64,000 bases of DNA from Faecalibacterium prausnitzii (GCF_003287495.1 NZ_PRLE01000005.1:177514-241513), one strand, 5' to 3'; numbered from the stretch's first letter, positions 18,901 through 27,076 are shown. Notes: generated by a model from the letters alone, not told the origin. Numbers and translations are program-made.

Positions 18901-19459
18901 CGGGTTGGCGCATGTCCGGCGCGTAGATGTCCACAATGTCGCCCCGGACGCTGAACTGGCCCGGGCCATCCACCTGGCTGCGGCGGACATACCCGGCGGC
19001 AAACAGCCGCTCCACCAGCGCCTCCCGGTTGTAGACCATGCCGGGCTTGAGGGTGAGGGTATTCTTTAAAAATTCGTCCCGGGGGACGGTGTATTGCAGC
19101 AGGGCCTCGGCGGGGACACAGACGGCATTCAGCCGCCCGCCCGCCAGCTGGCCCAATACAGAAAGACGGCGGTACTCGTACTCGCGGCCCGCGCCCTCCA
19201 CGGGGCGGAGCATGAAATCCCGGGGCGGGAAGACCGCTGCCGTCAGGCCCAGGGCCTTGAGGTCTTCCGCAAAGTGGGTGGCCTCGGCCTCGCCCGGGGT
19301 CACGATGCAGAGCACCCGGCCTAGGTCTTTTTGCAGGGCGGCGTACAGCAGGGCGCGGCCCGCCGGGGGCAGGCCAAACAGGGCTGCCGGGCCCGGTGCA
19401 GCCAGGCTGGCAGCGATCTTCTGATATTCAGGCGTGGCCTTTAACAGTGCCTCGTACAT
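15977..19459 (-). CDS. mfd: Transcription-repair coupling factor Mfd
   Basis: 1160 residues, full length for Mfd. It removes RNA polymerase stalled at DNA lesions and recruits UvrA. In order: UvrB-like N-terminal modules (to about 350), the RNA-polymerase-interaction domain (around 480-560, PGDYVVHQSHGIGMYAGIQ and YLKVQY), the translocase with Walker A CGDVGVGKTEVALRAAF, DEEQRFG (DEEQ box), SATPIPRTL, the TRG motif region (QIRGRVGRSGRKAYAYF) and a C-terminal autoinhibitory domain. The start at 19459 has GAGGAGGTCTACG before it. Followed by the lipoprotein gene. Confidence 0.97.
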   Translation of the reverse strand: MYEALLKATPEYQKIAASLAAPGPAALFGLPPAGRALLYAALQKDLGRVLCIVTPGEAEATHFAEDLKALGLTAAVFPPRDFMLRPVEGAGREYEYRRLSVLGQLAGGRLNAVCVPAEALLQYTVPRDEFLKNTLTLKPGMVYNREALVERLFAAGYVRRSQVDGPGQFSVRGDIVDIYAPDMRQPARVEYWDDEIDSLASFDLLTQRRDGSLEKIYLSPAREVLFGNTVQTAEALRDAWKKARGKHRAALEKAMEADLAQLDSGLMPEAMDKYYGLRYAVPATLLDHLTSPIFVLDEVGGIRDAQKATEFRRGEELTGLLEEGVICPGLDVLYQTMDDLAIAAQKQSTLLCENFLRGMNEFKLKDLINAEAFAAPNWGGDLASLREDLDPLVEQGYAIALFAGTPKGAAALTRDLADKGYAVSMSRDVRPAKGLVQILPGHLTAGCTFPFAHVAVLSSRRHGLDEASEAAKKRKKNKNALSSLSDINPGDYVVHQSHGIGMYAGIQRLEVQGATKDYLKVQYSGSDVLYVPVTQLDLLSRYTAPGDEEKVKLAKLGGAEWQRTRAKVKKATEEMAQELIELYARRRQAQGYAFPPDGDWQSDFETRFEYDETDDQLNATAEIKKDMEKPYPMDRLLCGDVGVGKTEVALRAAFKCVMGGKQCAILAPTTLLAWQHYNTILSRMEAFPVKVEMMSRFRTTKQQKETLRGLQAGSVDIVVGTHRLLSKDVRFHDLGLVIIDEEQRFGVKHKEKLKENFIGVDMLTLSATPIPRTLNMAMSGIRDLSTIEQPPFERQPVETFVLEYNDVILAEAMKKELARGGQVYYLHNRVDNIESTAAHVSQMVPGARVGIAHGKMTEDELNPVWQHLLNGEIDILVCTTLIETGIDVRNCNTLIIEDADRMGLAQLYQIRGRVGRSGRKAYAYFTFRRDKTLSDIAQKRLSAIREFTAFGSGFRIAMRDLQIRGAGSLLGHSQHGHMEAVGYDLYVKMLNQAIARAKGEPLQRDKSECLVDLRVDAFIPEKYIADGPGRIEAYKRIAAIQTPEDAADVLDELIDRYGDPPPSVSDLVNVSLVRVQAAAVGVYEVTQKKDTLLLQVEELDLGMIRGLLIAFNGRVTAGAGAKPYLSVTLQPDEKPLELLQRILKAMGEILNEPKPVKNQK

Positions 19460-19481
19460 CGTAGACCTCCTCTCTGATGAA

Positions 19482-19545
19482 GAACCTCTCCGTCATCATC
19501 GCTTCGCTTGATGACACCTCTCCTGACAGGAGAGGCATTGGCAGT
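19482..19545. repeat. Interspersed palindromic repeat, A half (inverted)
   Basis: AACCTCTCCGTCATCATCGC, then CACCTCTCCTGACAGGAGAG and GGCAGTCC. It lies just upstream of mfd and begins a three-unit cluster that fills the 444 bp gap to pth. Confidence 0.8.
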
Positions 19546-19590
19546 CCGGTACGTTTTCCATCGAACTTTAATCAATCTCAGCAAAACGAC

Positions 19591-19796
19591 CCCTCTTTGC
19601 CAAGGGCTCCCACTTTGGGGGAGCTGGCGCGTCAGCGCCTGAGAGGGCAAGCCCGGTGAAATTACTCCAGCGGCGTTGCGATACGATGGCTCTGACAAGC
19701 GGGGTGCGTATCGCTGTGTGTCTGGCTCTTTGGCAGCATCCTTGCCCTCTCCGTCTGCTCCGCAGACACCTCTCCCAAAGTGAGAGGCTTTGGCAG
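19591..19796. repeat. Interspersed palindromic repeat, long form (inverted)
   Basis: Reverse orientation of the long form seen at 4118 and 7061, including the internal insert (GCGTTGCGATACGATGGC ... GGGGTGCGTATCGC). The linkers on its two sides (19543-19590 and 19795-19842) are near-identical direct repeats containing CAATCTCAGCAAAACGAC. Confidence 0.88.
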
Positions 19797-19842
19797 TCCG
19801 GTACGCTTTCCATCAAACTTCAATCAATCTCAGCAAAACGAC

Positions 19843-19903
19843 ACCTCTTTGCCAAGGGCTCCCCTGTTAGAGGGGCTGTCGAGCGGATGCGAGACGGAGA
19901 GGT
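19843..19903. repeat. Interspersed palindromic repeat, B-A type unit abutting the pth stop
   Basis: CACCTCTTTGCCAAGGGCTC to GAGACGGAGAGGT; its last base precedes the complement of the pth stop codon. Confidence 0.75.
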
Positions 19904-20485
19904 TTATCCATTATATTTACTCTGAGCGAAGCCAAGTTTGCCGTCCATGATGAGTTTGGCGGCGGCTTCAATGTCCGGGTAGCGGTCGGTCATCGCTTTG
20001 ACATCCTCAGGCGGGAACTTGCCCAGTACCCAGGCGGCAAGGTCGTAATCCGGGTGGGGCTTGGCACCCACGCCAAGACGGATGCGGGGGAAGTTCTCCC
20101 CGCCCAGCCGGGCAATGATGCTCTTGAGGCCGTTGTGCCCGCCTGCCGAGCCGGAGGGCCGGATGCGGAGCTTGCCGGGGGCCTGGGTGATGTCGTCGCA
20201 CAGGACGATGACATGGTCGGCCGGGATCTTGAAGAAACCTGCCAGCGGGGCGATGGAGTCGCCCGAAAGGTTCATGTAGGTCAGAGGCTTGAGCAGGACG
20301 ACCTTGTGGCCCTCCACCTCGCCCTGGCCCCACAGGCCCTGAAATTTGCTCTTGTTGACCGAGATGCCCCACTTGGCGGCGAGGGCGTCCAGCGCGGCAA
20401 AGCCCGCGTTGTGGCGGGTGCCGTCGTATTTGGCTTCCGGATTGCCGAGGCCGGCAATGAGCCAGATGTCGTTTGCAGTTGTCAT
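19904..20485 (-). CDS. pth: Peptidyl-tRNA hydrolase
   Basis: 193 residues, normal length. It releases tRNA from peptidyl-tRNA that dropped off the ribosome. The N-terminal motif is WLIAGLGNPEAKYDGTRHNAGF, where His in RHNAG is catalytic; PLTYMNLSG, VLCDDITQAPGKLRIRPSGSAGGHNGLKSI and FPRIRLGVG are all family signatures. The stop codon lies at the edge of a repeat unit. It has its own promoter at 20536-20564 and lies downstream of the GlmU-type gene, an arrangement like the glmU-pth neighbourhood of many Firmicutes. Confidence 0.97.
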   Translation of the reverse strand: MTTANDIWLIAGLGNPEAKYDGTRHNAGFAALDALAAKWGISVNKSKFQGLWGQGEVEGHKVVLLKPLTYMNLSGDSIAPLAGFFKIPADHVIVLCDDITQAPGKLRIRPSGSAGGHNGLKSIIARLGGENFPRIRLGVGAKPHPDYDLAAWVLGKFPPEDVKAMTDRYPDIEAAAKLIMDGKLGFAQSKYNG

Positions 20486-20535
20486 GGTGTTGCTTGCCTT
20501 TTCGCTTTCTCTAATAATGTGTGGTACAGTTTTTC

Positions 20536-20564
20536 AGTATAGCATAGATGGGTGAAAAAAACAA
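20536..20564 (-). promoter_or_regulatory. Promoter of pth
   Basis: On the minus strand TTGTTT (20564-20559), 17 bp, TATACT (20541-20536), with extended -10 TGC. Confidence 0.7.
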
Positions 20565-20565
20565 A

Positions 20566-20604
20566 CAAAACGCCCGCCGAAACCACGTCCCGACAGGCGT
20601 TTTG
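20566..20604 (-). terminator. Terminator of the GlmU-type gene
   Basis: CAAAACGCC pairs with GGCGTTTTG; on the minus strand the stem is followed by TTTGTTTTTTT. It overlaps the -35 side of the pth promoter. Confidence 0.65.
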
Positions 20605-20612
20605 CAAAAAGT

Positions 20613-21356
20613 TTACTGATTCTGCTCTTTTTCCAGCTTCTGTTTCTTGGCGATGTAGGCCTCCATCTTGGGCTCGGCCCAGCCGTCCAGATTGGTCTGG
20701 CGCTCCCGGGCGATGCCCAGCGCCTGCGCGGGCACGTCTTTGGTGATGGTGCTGCCGGCGGCCGTGTAGGCTCCGTCGCCGACCTTGACCGGAGCCACCA
20801 GATTGGTGTTGCAGCCGATGAAGCAGTAATCGCCGATGGTGGTGCGGAACTTATCCTTGCCGTCGTAGTTGCAGGTGACGGTGCCGCAGCCGAAGTTGCA
20901 GTACTTGCCCACATCGCTGTCGCCGATGTAGGTCAGGTGGCTGACCGTGTTGCCCCGGGCAAAGTTGGAATTCTTGGTCTCCACATAGGCACCCAGATGG
21001 ACGCCGTAATCGGTGACGGTGTTGACCCGCACATGGGTGAACGGCCCGATGTTGTTGTGGGGGCCCAGATGACTGCCGTACACCTGGCTGGCGTTGACGG
21101 TGGTGCCCTCGTCTACGGTGCTGTCCTCAATGAGGCTGTTGGGGCCGATGACGCAGCCCGCGCCGATGACGGTTTTGCCCCGCAGGATGGTGCCGGACAG
21201 GATCTTTGCCCCGGGGGCGATGACGACGCTCTCGTCGATCTCCACGGTACGGCTCTCGATCATAACGCCGTTTGCAATGTGGCGCAGCAGCACTTCTTCA
21301 CGCTTTGCCTCGGCAGCATCCAGCCGCGCGCGGGCGGCGGAAAAATCGGAATTCAT
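20613..21356 (-). CDS. Left-handed beta-helix acyltransferase, stand-alone GlmU C-terminal domain
   Basis: 247 residues; ATG at 21356 with GGAGGAGGT before it. The protein begins in the pyrophosphorylase-acetyltransferase linker helix (LDAAEAKREEVLLRHIANGV) and then runs through about ten hexapeptide-repeat turns of a left-handed beta helix. It matches the acetyltransferase half of GlmU (glucosamine-1-phosphate N-acetylation): FTHVRVNT holds the phosphate Arg, and VSHLTYIGDSDVG the catalytic His; NYDGKDKFRT and ITKDVP are also typical. The whole uridylyltransferase domain (normally about 225 residues) is absent, and upstream DNA shows no trace of it. GlmM is present at 47306. It may work with a separate uridylyltransferase or acetylate another sugar phosphate. 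Confidence 0.85.
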   Translation of the reverse strand: MNSDFSAARARLDAAEAKREEVLLRHIANGVMIESRTVEIDESVVIAPGAKILSGTILRGKTVIGAGCVIGPNSLIEDSTVDEGTTVNASQVYGSHLGPHNNIGPFTHVRVNTVTDYGVHLGAYVETKNSNFARGNTVSHLTYIGDSDVGKYCNFGCGTVTCNYDGKDKFRTTIGDYCFIGCNTNLVAPVKVGDGAYTAAGSTITKDVPAQALGIARERQTNLDGWAEPKMEAYIAKKQKLEKEQNQ

Positions 21357-21512
21357 AAAAATACCTCCTCCGGAATGCCCAACTGAGCGACAAACTCGGC
21401 CAGAAAGGGCAGTGAGACGGAATGCGACAAATTGAATGGATAGTAAGTTGTATCCAACAAGCGAGAAAAACAACGAAAAATGAGAAAATACTCTCGAAAT
21501 TCCTCCCATTCT

Positions 21513-21541
21513 ATATTAGCGTAAAAGTGAGTGAAATGCAA
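21513..21541 (-). promoter_or_regulatory. Promoter of the GlmU-type gene
   Basis: Minus strand TTGCAT (21541-21536), 17 bp, TAATAT (21518-21513); leader about 150 bases. Divergent from the ppdK promoter. Confidence 0.6.
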
Positions 21542-21604
21542 GAGATTGCACAAAATTTATCAATTAAATTTGGCGCTTTGACCGATGGAATGACCCGGGA
21601 TTTC

Positions 21605-21613
21605 TGGTATAAT
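21605..21613 (+). promoter_or_regulatory. Extended -10 promoter of ppdK
   Basis: TGGTATAAT, an extended -10, about 105 bases before ppdK. No good -35 lies at 16-18 bp; the TTGACC at 21578 is 24 bp away. Confidence 0.6.
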
Positions 21614-21720
21614 AGTTTAGCATTCACAATAACAAATGTTCATCGTGACCAAAGACAGAGCAAACGATGAGACCGCCGGAGCGTTGCGCCGGAGGCCACC
21701 AATTGGGAGGTAAAGAACGC

Positions 21721-24387
21721 ATGAGCAAAAAGTATCTGTACTACTTCAGCGAGGGCAACAAGGCTTTCGGCGGCGACAAGACCACCATGAAGAACATTCT
21801 GGGCGGCAAGGGCGCCGGTCTGGCAGAGATGACTGCCGCCGGTATGCCGGTGCCTCAGGGCTTCACCATTACCACGGAGGCCTGCACCCAGTATTATGCA
21901 GACGGCCGTCAGATCAACGATGAGATCACTGCGGATATCTTCGAGCACGTCAAGGGCCTGGAGGAGATCACCGGCAAGAAGTTTGGCGATAACGCAAACC
22001 CCCTGCTGGTCTCCGTCCGTTCCGGCGCGCGTCAGTCCATGCCCGGCATGATGGACACCATCCTGAACCTGGGCCTGAACGACGAGGCTGTTGAGGGCCT
22101 GGCCAAGAAGACCAACAACCCCCGCTTTGCATACGACTGCTATCGCCGTTTCGTGCAGATGTTCGCCGACGTCGTCATGATGGTCCCGAAGAGCCTGTTC
22201 GAGGTCGAGATCGATAAGATGAAAGAGGTCAAGGGTGTCAAGAACGACGTGGACCTGACCGCTGATGACCTGAAAGAGCTGGTCGGCATCTTCAAGAAGA
22301 TCTATGAGGAGAACGAGGGCAAGCCGTTCCCCCAGGATCCCCGTGATCAGCTGATCGAGGCTGTCAAGGCTGTCTTCCGCAGCTGGGACAACCCCCGTGC
22401 AAACGTCTACCGCAAGATGAACGAGATCCCCTACGAGTGGGGCACCGCTGTCAACGTCCAGCAGATGGCTTTCGGCAACTCCGGTGATCGTTCCGGTACC
22501 GGCGTTGCATTCACCCGTGATCCCGCCACCGGCGCTAAGAAGCTGATGGGCGAGTACCTGATCAATGCACAGGGCGAGGACGTCGTTGCTGGTGTCCGCA
22601 CCCCGTCTCCCATCAGCCACCTGCACGAGCAGATGCCTGAGGTGTACGATCAGTTCGTTGAGATCGCAACCCGTCTGGAGAACTACTTCCGCGATATGCA
22701 GGATATGGAGTTCACCATTGAGGACGGCCACCTGTACATGCTGCAGACCCGTAACGGCAAGCGTACCGCACAGGCTGCTCTGCAGATCGCATGCGACCTG
22801 GTGGACGAGGGCATGATCACCGAGCAGGAGGCTGTCCTGCGCGTGGAGCCCAAGCAGCTGGATACCCTGCTGCATCCCCAGTTCGACGCTGCTGCCCTGA
22901 AAGCAGCTGAGGTCGTCGGCAAGGGCCTGGCAGCTTCTCCCGGTTCCGCCTGCGGCCAGATCGTCTTCACTGCTGAGGAAGCAGAGGAGAAGGTCAAGTC
23001 CGGCGAGATGAAGAAAGTCGTTCTGGTCCGTCTGGAGACCTCTCCCGAGGACATCGTCGGTATGCAGGTCTCTCAGGGCATCCTGACTGTCCGCGGCGGC
23101 ATGACCAGCCACGCGGCCGTTGTTGCCCGTGGTATGGGCACCTGCTGTGTTTCCGGCTGCGGCAATGACAACGATGTGAAGATCGACGAAGAGGCTAAGA
23201 CCTTTGAGATCAACGGCCACAAGTTCGTTGAGGGCGATTGGATCTCGATCGATGGTTCTACCGGCAACATCTACGGCGAGCAGATCGCTACGGTTGCAGC
23301 TACCGGCAACAAGAACTTCAACCGCTTCATGGGTTGGGCAGACGCGGCTCGTCAGCTGCTGGTCATGACCAACGCCGATAACCCGCGTGACGCACAGCAG
23401 GCCGTTGACCTGGGTGCCGAGGGTATTGGCCTGTGCCGTACCGAGCACATGTTCTTCGCTGAGGACCGCATCGCTGCTGTCCGTGAGATGATCTGCGCAC
23501 GTACCGTTGAGGAGCGCAAAGTCGCTCTGGCAAAGGTTGAGCCGTTCCAGGAGGCAGACTTCACCGCGATGTACCGCATCATGGGTGAGCGCCCGATGAC
23601 CATTCGTTACCTGGATCCGCCTCTGCATGAGTTCCTGCCCACCAAGGCTGAGGATATCGAGGCTCTGGCAAAGGACATGGGCATGACCACCGAAGAGCTG
23701 AACAACGTGGTTGTCAGCCTGCATGAGTTCAACCCCATGATGGGCCACCGTGGCTGCCGTCTGGCTGTCACCTACCCCGAGATCGCTGAGATGCAGACCA
23801 ACGCTGTCATCAAGGCTGCTCTGAAAGTCTCCGCTGAGACCGGCAAGATGATCACCCCGCACATCATGATCCCTCTGGTGGGCGAGGTCAAGGAGCTCAA
23901 GTACGTCAAGGATATCGTCGTGGCAACTGCCAACAAGCTGATCGCTGAGGCTGGCGTTGACATGAAGTACCAGGTTGGTACCATGATTGAGATCCCGCGT
24001 GCCGCTCTGACCGCTGGTGATATTGCGAAAGAAGCTGAGTTCTTCAGCTTCGGCACCAACGACCTGACTCAGATGACCTTTGGCTTCAGCCGTGACGACG
24101 CTGCCAAGTTCCTGGGTGCATACTACGAGAAGAAGATCTACGAGAGCGATCCGTTCCAGCACCTGGATCAGATCGGTGTCGGCAAGCTGATCAAGATGGC
24201 TGCTCACGATGGCCGTGAGACCCGTCCCGACCTGGGCCTGGGTATCTGCGGCGAGCACGGCGGCGATCCCTCCAGCGTCGAGTTCTGCCACAATGTTGGC
24301 CTGGACTACGTCAGCTGCTCTCCGTTCCGTGTGCCTATCGCACGTCTGGCTGCCGCTCAGGCTGCGATCAAGAACCCCCGCAAGTAA
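21721..24387 (+). CDS. ppdK: Pyruvate, phosphate dikinase
   Basis: 888 residues, normal length. It interconverts pyruvate + ATP + Pi and PEP + AMP + PPi, the glycolytic/gluconeogenic route at the pyruvate-PEP step in anaerobes. The start at 21721 has GGGAGGTAAAGAACGC upstream. Domains: nucleotide-binding (1-340, NILGGKGAGLAEMTAAGMPV; SGARQSMPGMMDTILNLG), the phosphohistidine swivelling domain (about 390-510, GGMTSHAAVVARG with His464), and the PEP/pyruvate barrel (520-888, GTNDLTQMTFGFSRDD; GICGEHGGD with Cys843). Codon use is unusually biased to GCT, GTC, CGT and AAG compared with neighbours, a sign of very high expression. Its 3' end and terminator are duplicated at 27341-27465. Confidence 0.98.
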   Translation: MSKKYLYYFSEGNKAFGGDKTTMKNILGGKGAGLAEMTAAGMPVPQGFTITTEACTQYYADGRQINDEITADIFEHVKGLEEITGKKFGDNANPLLVSVRSGARQSMPGMMDTILNLGLNDEAVEGLAKKTNNPRFAYDCYRRFVQMFADVVMMVPKSLFEVEIDKMKEVKGVKNDVDLTADDLKELVGIFKKIYEENEGKPFPQDPRDQLIEAVKAVFRSWDNPRANVYRKMNEIPYEWGTAVNVQQMAFGNSGDRSGTGVAFTRDPATGAKKLMGEYLINAQGEDVVAGVRTPSPISHLHEQMPEVYDQFVEIATRLENYFRDMQDMEFTIEDGHLYMLQTRNGKRTAQAALQIACDLVDEGMITEQEAVLRVEPKQLDTLLHPQFDAAALKAAEVVGKGLAASPGSACGQIVFTAEEAEEKVKSGEMKKVVLVRLETSPEDIVGMQVSQGILTVRGGMTSHAAVVARGMGTCCVSGCGNDNDVKIDEEAKTFEINGHKFVEGDWISIDGSTGNIYGEQIATVAATGNKNFNRFMGWADAARQLLVMTNADNPRDAQQAVDLGAEGIGLCRTEHMFFAEDRIAAVREMICARTVEERKVALAKVEPFQEADFTAMYRIMGERPMTIRYLDPPLHEFLPTKAEDIEALAKDMGMTTEELNNVVVSLHEFNPMMGHRGCRLAVTYPEIAEMQTNAVIKAALKVSAETGKMITPHIMIPLVGEVKELKYVKDIVVATANKLIAEAGVDMKYQVGTMIEIPRAALTAGDIAKEAEFFSFGTNDLTQMTFGFSRDDAAKFLGAYYEKKIYESDPFQHLDQIGVGKLIKMAAHDGRETRPDLGLGICGEHGGDPSSVEFCHNVGLDYVSCSPFRVPIARLAAAQAAIKNPRK

Positions 24388-24472
24388 TCGCGTGAGGGCT
24401 TGAAAAAGCACAAATAAAGCATAATGAACCGCCCCGGTTTCCGTAACAGGAAGCCGGGGCGGTTTTTTGCGC
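24348..24472 (+). repeat. ppdK 3' end and terminator, copy 1 of a direct repeat
   Basis: This 125 bp stretch (the last 13 codons of ppdK, its trailer and terminator) recurs at 27341-27465 with no gaps and about six mismatches, 2993 bp downstream in direct orientation. Confidence 0.95.
24428..24467 (+). terminator. Rho-independent terminator of ppdK
   Basis: ACCGCCCCGGTTTCC and GGAAGCCGGGGCGGT pair across GTAACA and are followed by TTTTT. Confidence 0.92.
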
Positions 24473-24552
24473 TCACGGAGGGGCAGATGAAAAACGCGGT
24501 ATGAATATATACCATATAAAAATGAATATATGCTAAAATTTCGGGAAAATAC

Positions 24553-24581
24553 TTGCATTTTCATTAAAATGAGTGTATTAT
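24553..24581 (+). promoter_or_regulatory. Promoter of the C69 dipeptidase gene
   Basis: TTGCAT (24553-24558), 17 bp, TATTAT (24576-24581); start about 45 bases before the ATG. The surrounding DNA is strongly AT rich. Confidence 0.78.
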
Positions 24582-24633
24582 AACACCTGCCGACGAAATG
24601 CCGACAATCAACAAGAGAGGGATCGATACTATT

Positions 24634-26217
24634 ATGTCTTTGAAGAAGAAAATTGCTGCGGCTTTCATCGCCTGTGCGATGACGCTTGCCGTGGTTCCTT
24701 CCGCATTCGCCTGCACGGCACTCTATGTCGGCAGCGACCTCACCGAGGATGGCACCACCATGTTTGGCCGGATCGAGGATCTGGGCACCAACGATTACAA
24801 CAAGCTGTTCAACATCAGCCCCGCCGGGAAGCACACCGCGGGCGAGGTGTACGAGGGCTGCTACGGCTTTACCTACACCTTCACCCACGACAGCTACCGC
24901 TACACCGCCCGCCGGGACGACAACGGTCTGGGTGTCTGCCCGGACTGCGACAGCACCCACGAGCACACCCCCTATGAGGAGGCTGGCACCAACGAGAAGG
25001 GCGTCATGGTCTCTGCCACCGAGTCTCTCTACGGCACCGACGCCGTGCTGAGCGTAGACCCCTATGTGGACAACGGCATTGAGGAAGCCGAGATCACCAC
25101 GGTGCTGCTGAGCGAAGCTTCCACGGCCCGCGAGGGTGTTGCCCTGCTGACCTCCATCTACGACAACGCCGGTGCAGCCGGCGGCTCCGGCGTGTTCATT
25201 GCCGACCAGAACGAGACCTGGTTCGTGGAGAACCTGACGGGCCACACCTACCTTGCCCTGAAGCTCTCCTCCAGCGTGGTCTTCATGCAGCCCAACATCG
25301 CCGCTATGGGCAAGATCGATCTGGATGACACCGACCATGTGGTGGCCTCCGCCAACCTGATCTCCGTGGCCCAGAAGGCCGGTACCTTTGTGGGCGACGC
25401 CGCTGCCAATGTCATCGATCTGGATGCCTCCTACAACGGCGACATCGCATCGGACCGCATGGCAGCCGGCCTGAACTACCTGTACGGCACCGACACCTTT
25501 ACGAAGGACAACTACAGCGAGACCGACTTTGCTATCAGCAACGTCGGCGAGAACGGTGCCATCGTCCCGGTCTACTCCAACATCCAGCTGACCAAGAAGT
25601 TCTCGGTGGAGGATTCCATCCACTTCTTTCAGACCGAGCCCATCGGCAAGACGGGCAATGTGGAGACTCATCTGTTCCAGGTGAGCGCCACCGGCGATCT
25701 GAACACCGCCATTACCGAGTGGACCGCTTTTGACGACGACGTGTACAACGCCTTCGTCCCTTACTATCCGATGCTGACCACCGACACCGCAGATGTCTAC
25801 AAGGTCTCGGTCCATAAGGTCACCCGCTCCGACGAGCAGCCCACCGAGGGCGTCTGGTATCAGGATGCCAAGGGCCGCTACTATACCTACCCGGACGACT
25901 GGACCGACTCTTTCTACGGCGTGCGTGACGCCCTCTCCAACCTGCTGACCTACGGCAGCAATGGCAATCAGGTCACCGCAAAGGATCGGGCAGCAGCCAA
26001 GGCCAGCTATGCCGCGCTCCAGCAGGAGATCATGGCCGACTACGCCGATATGAAGGCCGCCGTTGCCGCCGCCGACACGCTTGAGGCCAAGCAGGCTGCC
26101 GCCACCAACGCCAGCAATGCCATGAGCCAGAAAGTGTACAACACCACCCTGAAGATGTACAATAAGCTCCAGGCCAAGACGGCCGCCCGGGCATGGGTTA
26201 GCTCTCTGCTGCACTGA
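24634..26217 (+). CDS. Secreted C69 family dipeptidase
   Basis: 527 residues; the start at 24634 gives a clear signal peptide (1-26, KKKIAAAFIACAMTLAVVPS then AFA). The first mature residue is Cys27 in CTALYVG, as expected for an N-terminal nucleophile hydrolase of the C69 (PepD/acid ceramidase-like) family, where signal cleavage exposes the catalytic Cys. Family features: TMFGRIEDLG, EAGTNEKGVMVSATES, GVFIADQNETWFVENLTGHTY and the NIQLTKKFSVEDSIHFF region. The last 70 residues are Ala-rich helices. It probably cleaves dipeptides outside the cell, a nutrition role. It has a strong promoter and a terminator resembling that of ppdK. Confidence 0.92.
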   Translation: MSLKKKIAAAFIACAMTLAVVPSAFACTALYVGSDLTEDGTTMFGRIEDLGTNDYNKLFNISPAGKHTAGEVYEGCYGFTYTFTHDSYRYTARRDDNGLGVCPDCDSTHEHTPYEEAGTNEKGVMVSATESLYGTDAVLSVDPYVDNGIEEAEITTVLLSEASTAREGVALLTSIYDNAGAAGGSGVFIADQNETWFVENLTGHTYLALKLSSSVVFMQPNIAAMGKIDLDDTDHVVASANLISVAQKAGTFVGDAAANVIDLDASYNGDIASDRMAAGLNYLYGTDTFTKDNYSETDFAISNVGENGAIVPVYSNIQLTKKFSVEDSIHFFQTEPIGKTGNVETHLFQVSATGDLNTAITEWTAFDDDVYNAFVPYYPMLTTDTADVYKVSVHKVTRSDEQPTEGVWYQDAKGRYYTYPDDWTDSFYGVRDALSNLLTYGSNGNQVTAKDRAAAKASYAALQQEIMADYADMKAAVAAADTLEAKQAAATNASNAMSQKVYNTTLKMYNKLQAKTAARAWVSSLLH

Positions 26218-26248
26218 GACTTTGCAGCGCCTGAGGCGTTTCCCATAA

Positions 26249-26297
26249 AACCGCAGCGCCCCCGGTTTCCATGACAGGAAGCCGGGGGCGTTTTGTG
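26249..26297 (+). terminator. Terminator of the C69 gene
   Basis: CGCCCCCGGTTTCC and GGAAGCCGGGGGCG pair across ATGACA, followed by TTTTGT. The loop and stem resemble the ppdK terminator. Confidence 0.88.
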
Positions 26298-26480
26298 TAT
26301 GACTGCTCCTTGCAAACGCCGCCCATGGATTGTTGTTGAATCATTTTTGACAAAGTAATTCATGCTGCTGACCGGAGTTTGAAAATAACCGTCGCCCAGT
26401 ACACCAGTTACTCCGGTTCCAAGGCAATAGGCGACATCTTTACACAAAAAGATTTGAAAAGAAGCGGAGGCGGTGACTGG
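26298..26480. other. Intergenic stretch without recognised gene
   Basis: AT-richer DNA between the C69 terminator and the next promoter. I see no supported reading frame or RNA gene here. Confidence 0.5.
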
Positions 26481-26509
26481 TTGAAAATTTAAGAGCGACT
26501 GAGTATAAT
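26481..26509 (+). promoter_or_regulatory. Promoter of the GNAT-like gene
   Basis: TTGAAA (26481-26486), 17 bp, TATAAT (26504-26509), a near-consensus promoter about 38 bases before the ATG. Confidence 0.82.
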
Positions 26510-26547
26510 AAAACTGTAAAATGCTTTATTCAGGAAAAGAGGTCTGT

Positions 26548-27066
26548 ATGGCAAAGTTTGTACCATTTATTATAAAAACAGACGGCAGTCAGAATATCAG
26601 TGTGAAAATCGTGCGCATGAAAAAATCTGACGCAGTACAGACTGAAAAAGAACCCGTCTGGCAAACAAGCTGGTTGTCAGATTATATTCAGGATGCTGCC
26701 TTTGAAAAGTATGCCTTAAAGACGAGTGATGGCGAATTGGTTGCGCTGGCTGCATACGAAATATTGGAAAATGACGTGATGGTTCATATTACCTACATTG
26801 AGAGCCAGCCGGAAAGCAATCCAACAATTGTCGGGCATTCTAAAAAGTATCAGGGCATTGGCCGAGTGTTGATTGCGTACGGAATCAAGCTGTCGATTGA
26901 CCATGAATGCGGCGGGACGGTCACGTTCGAGGCAAAGGTTCCGGAGCTGGCAGAGCATTATGTCCGGGACTATGGAGCTTGTCCATTGCCGAGTTTTGGC
27001 GGAGCACCGCGTTATGAACTTTCTGGTGAGGCGGCAATGAACATCTTTGTAACTTACTTGAAATGA
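26548..27066 (+). CDS. GNAT-like acetyltransferase, substrate unknown
   Basis: 172 residues; ATG at 26548 preceded by AAAAGAGGTCTGT. The segment LVALAAYEILENDVMVHITYIESQPES followed by HSKKYQGIGRVLIAYGIKLSID looks like beta strands 4-5 and the acetyl-CoA loop (Q/R-x-x-G-x-G/A, here YQGIGRV) of the GNAT fold. The start of the protein (MAKFVPFIIKTDGSQNISVK) is atypical. Codon use is AT-richer than that of the core genes and it lies in the segment bounded by the duplicated ppdK end, both compatible with acquired DNA. It could modify a small molecule or a protein; the following small gene starts 11 bases later and is probably its partner. Confidence 0.7.
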   Translation: MAKFVPFIIKTDGSQNISVKIVRMKKSDAVQTEKEPVWQTSWLSDYIQDAAFEKYALKTSDGELVALAAYEILENDVMVHITYIESQPESNPTIVGHSKKYQGIGRVLIAYGIKLSIDHECGGTVTFEAKVPELAEHYVRDYGACPLPSFGGAPRYELSGEAAMNIFVTYLK

Positions 27067-27076
27067 GGTGTGTTTG

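Noticed and set aside
16040..19069. 1009-codon plus-strand open frame opposite mfd
   Set aside because: Shadow of a GC-rich gene; low-complexity His/Gly/Val-rich translation and no start signal.
21578..21583. TTGACC as -35 of ppdK
   Set aside because: The spacer to TATAAT is 24 bp, too long; the extended -10 alone is the supported element.
21640..26214. 1524-codon minus-strand open frame over ppdK and the C69 gene
   Set aside because: Antisense shadow produced by strong codon bias in ppdK and C69; no RBS, no recognisable domains, and it crosses two well-defined genes and their terminator.
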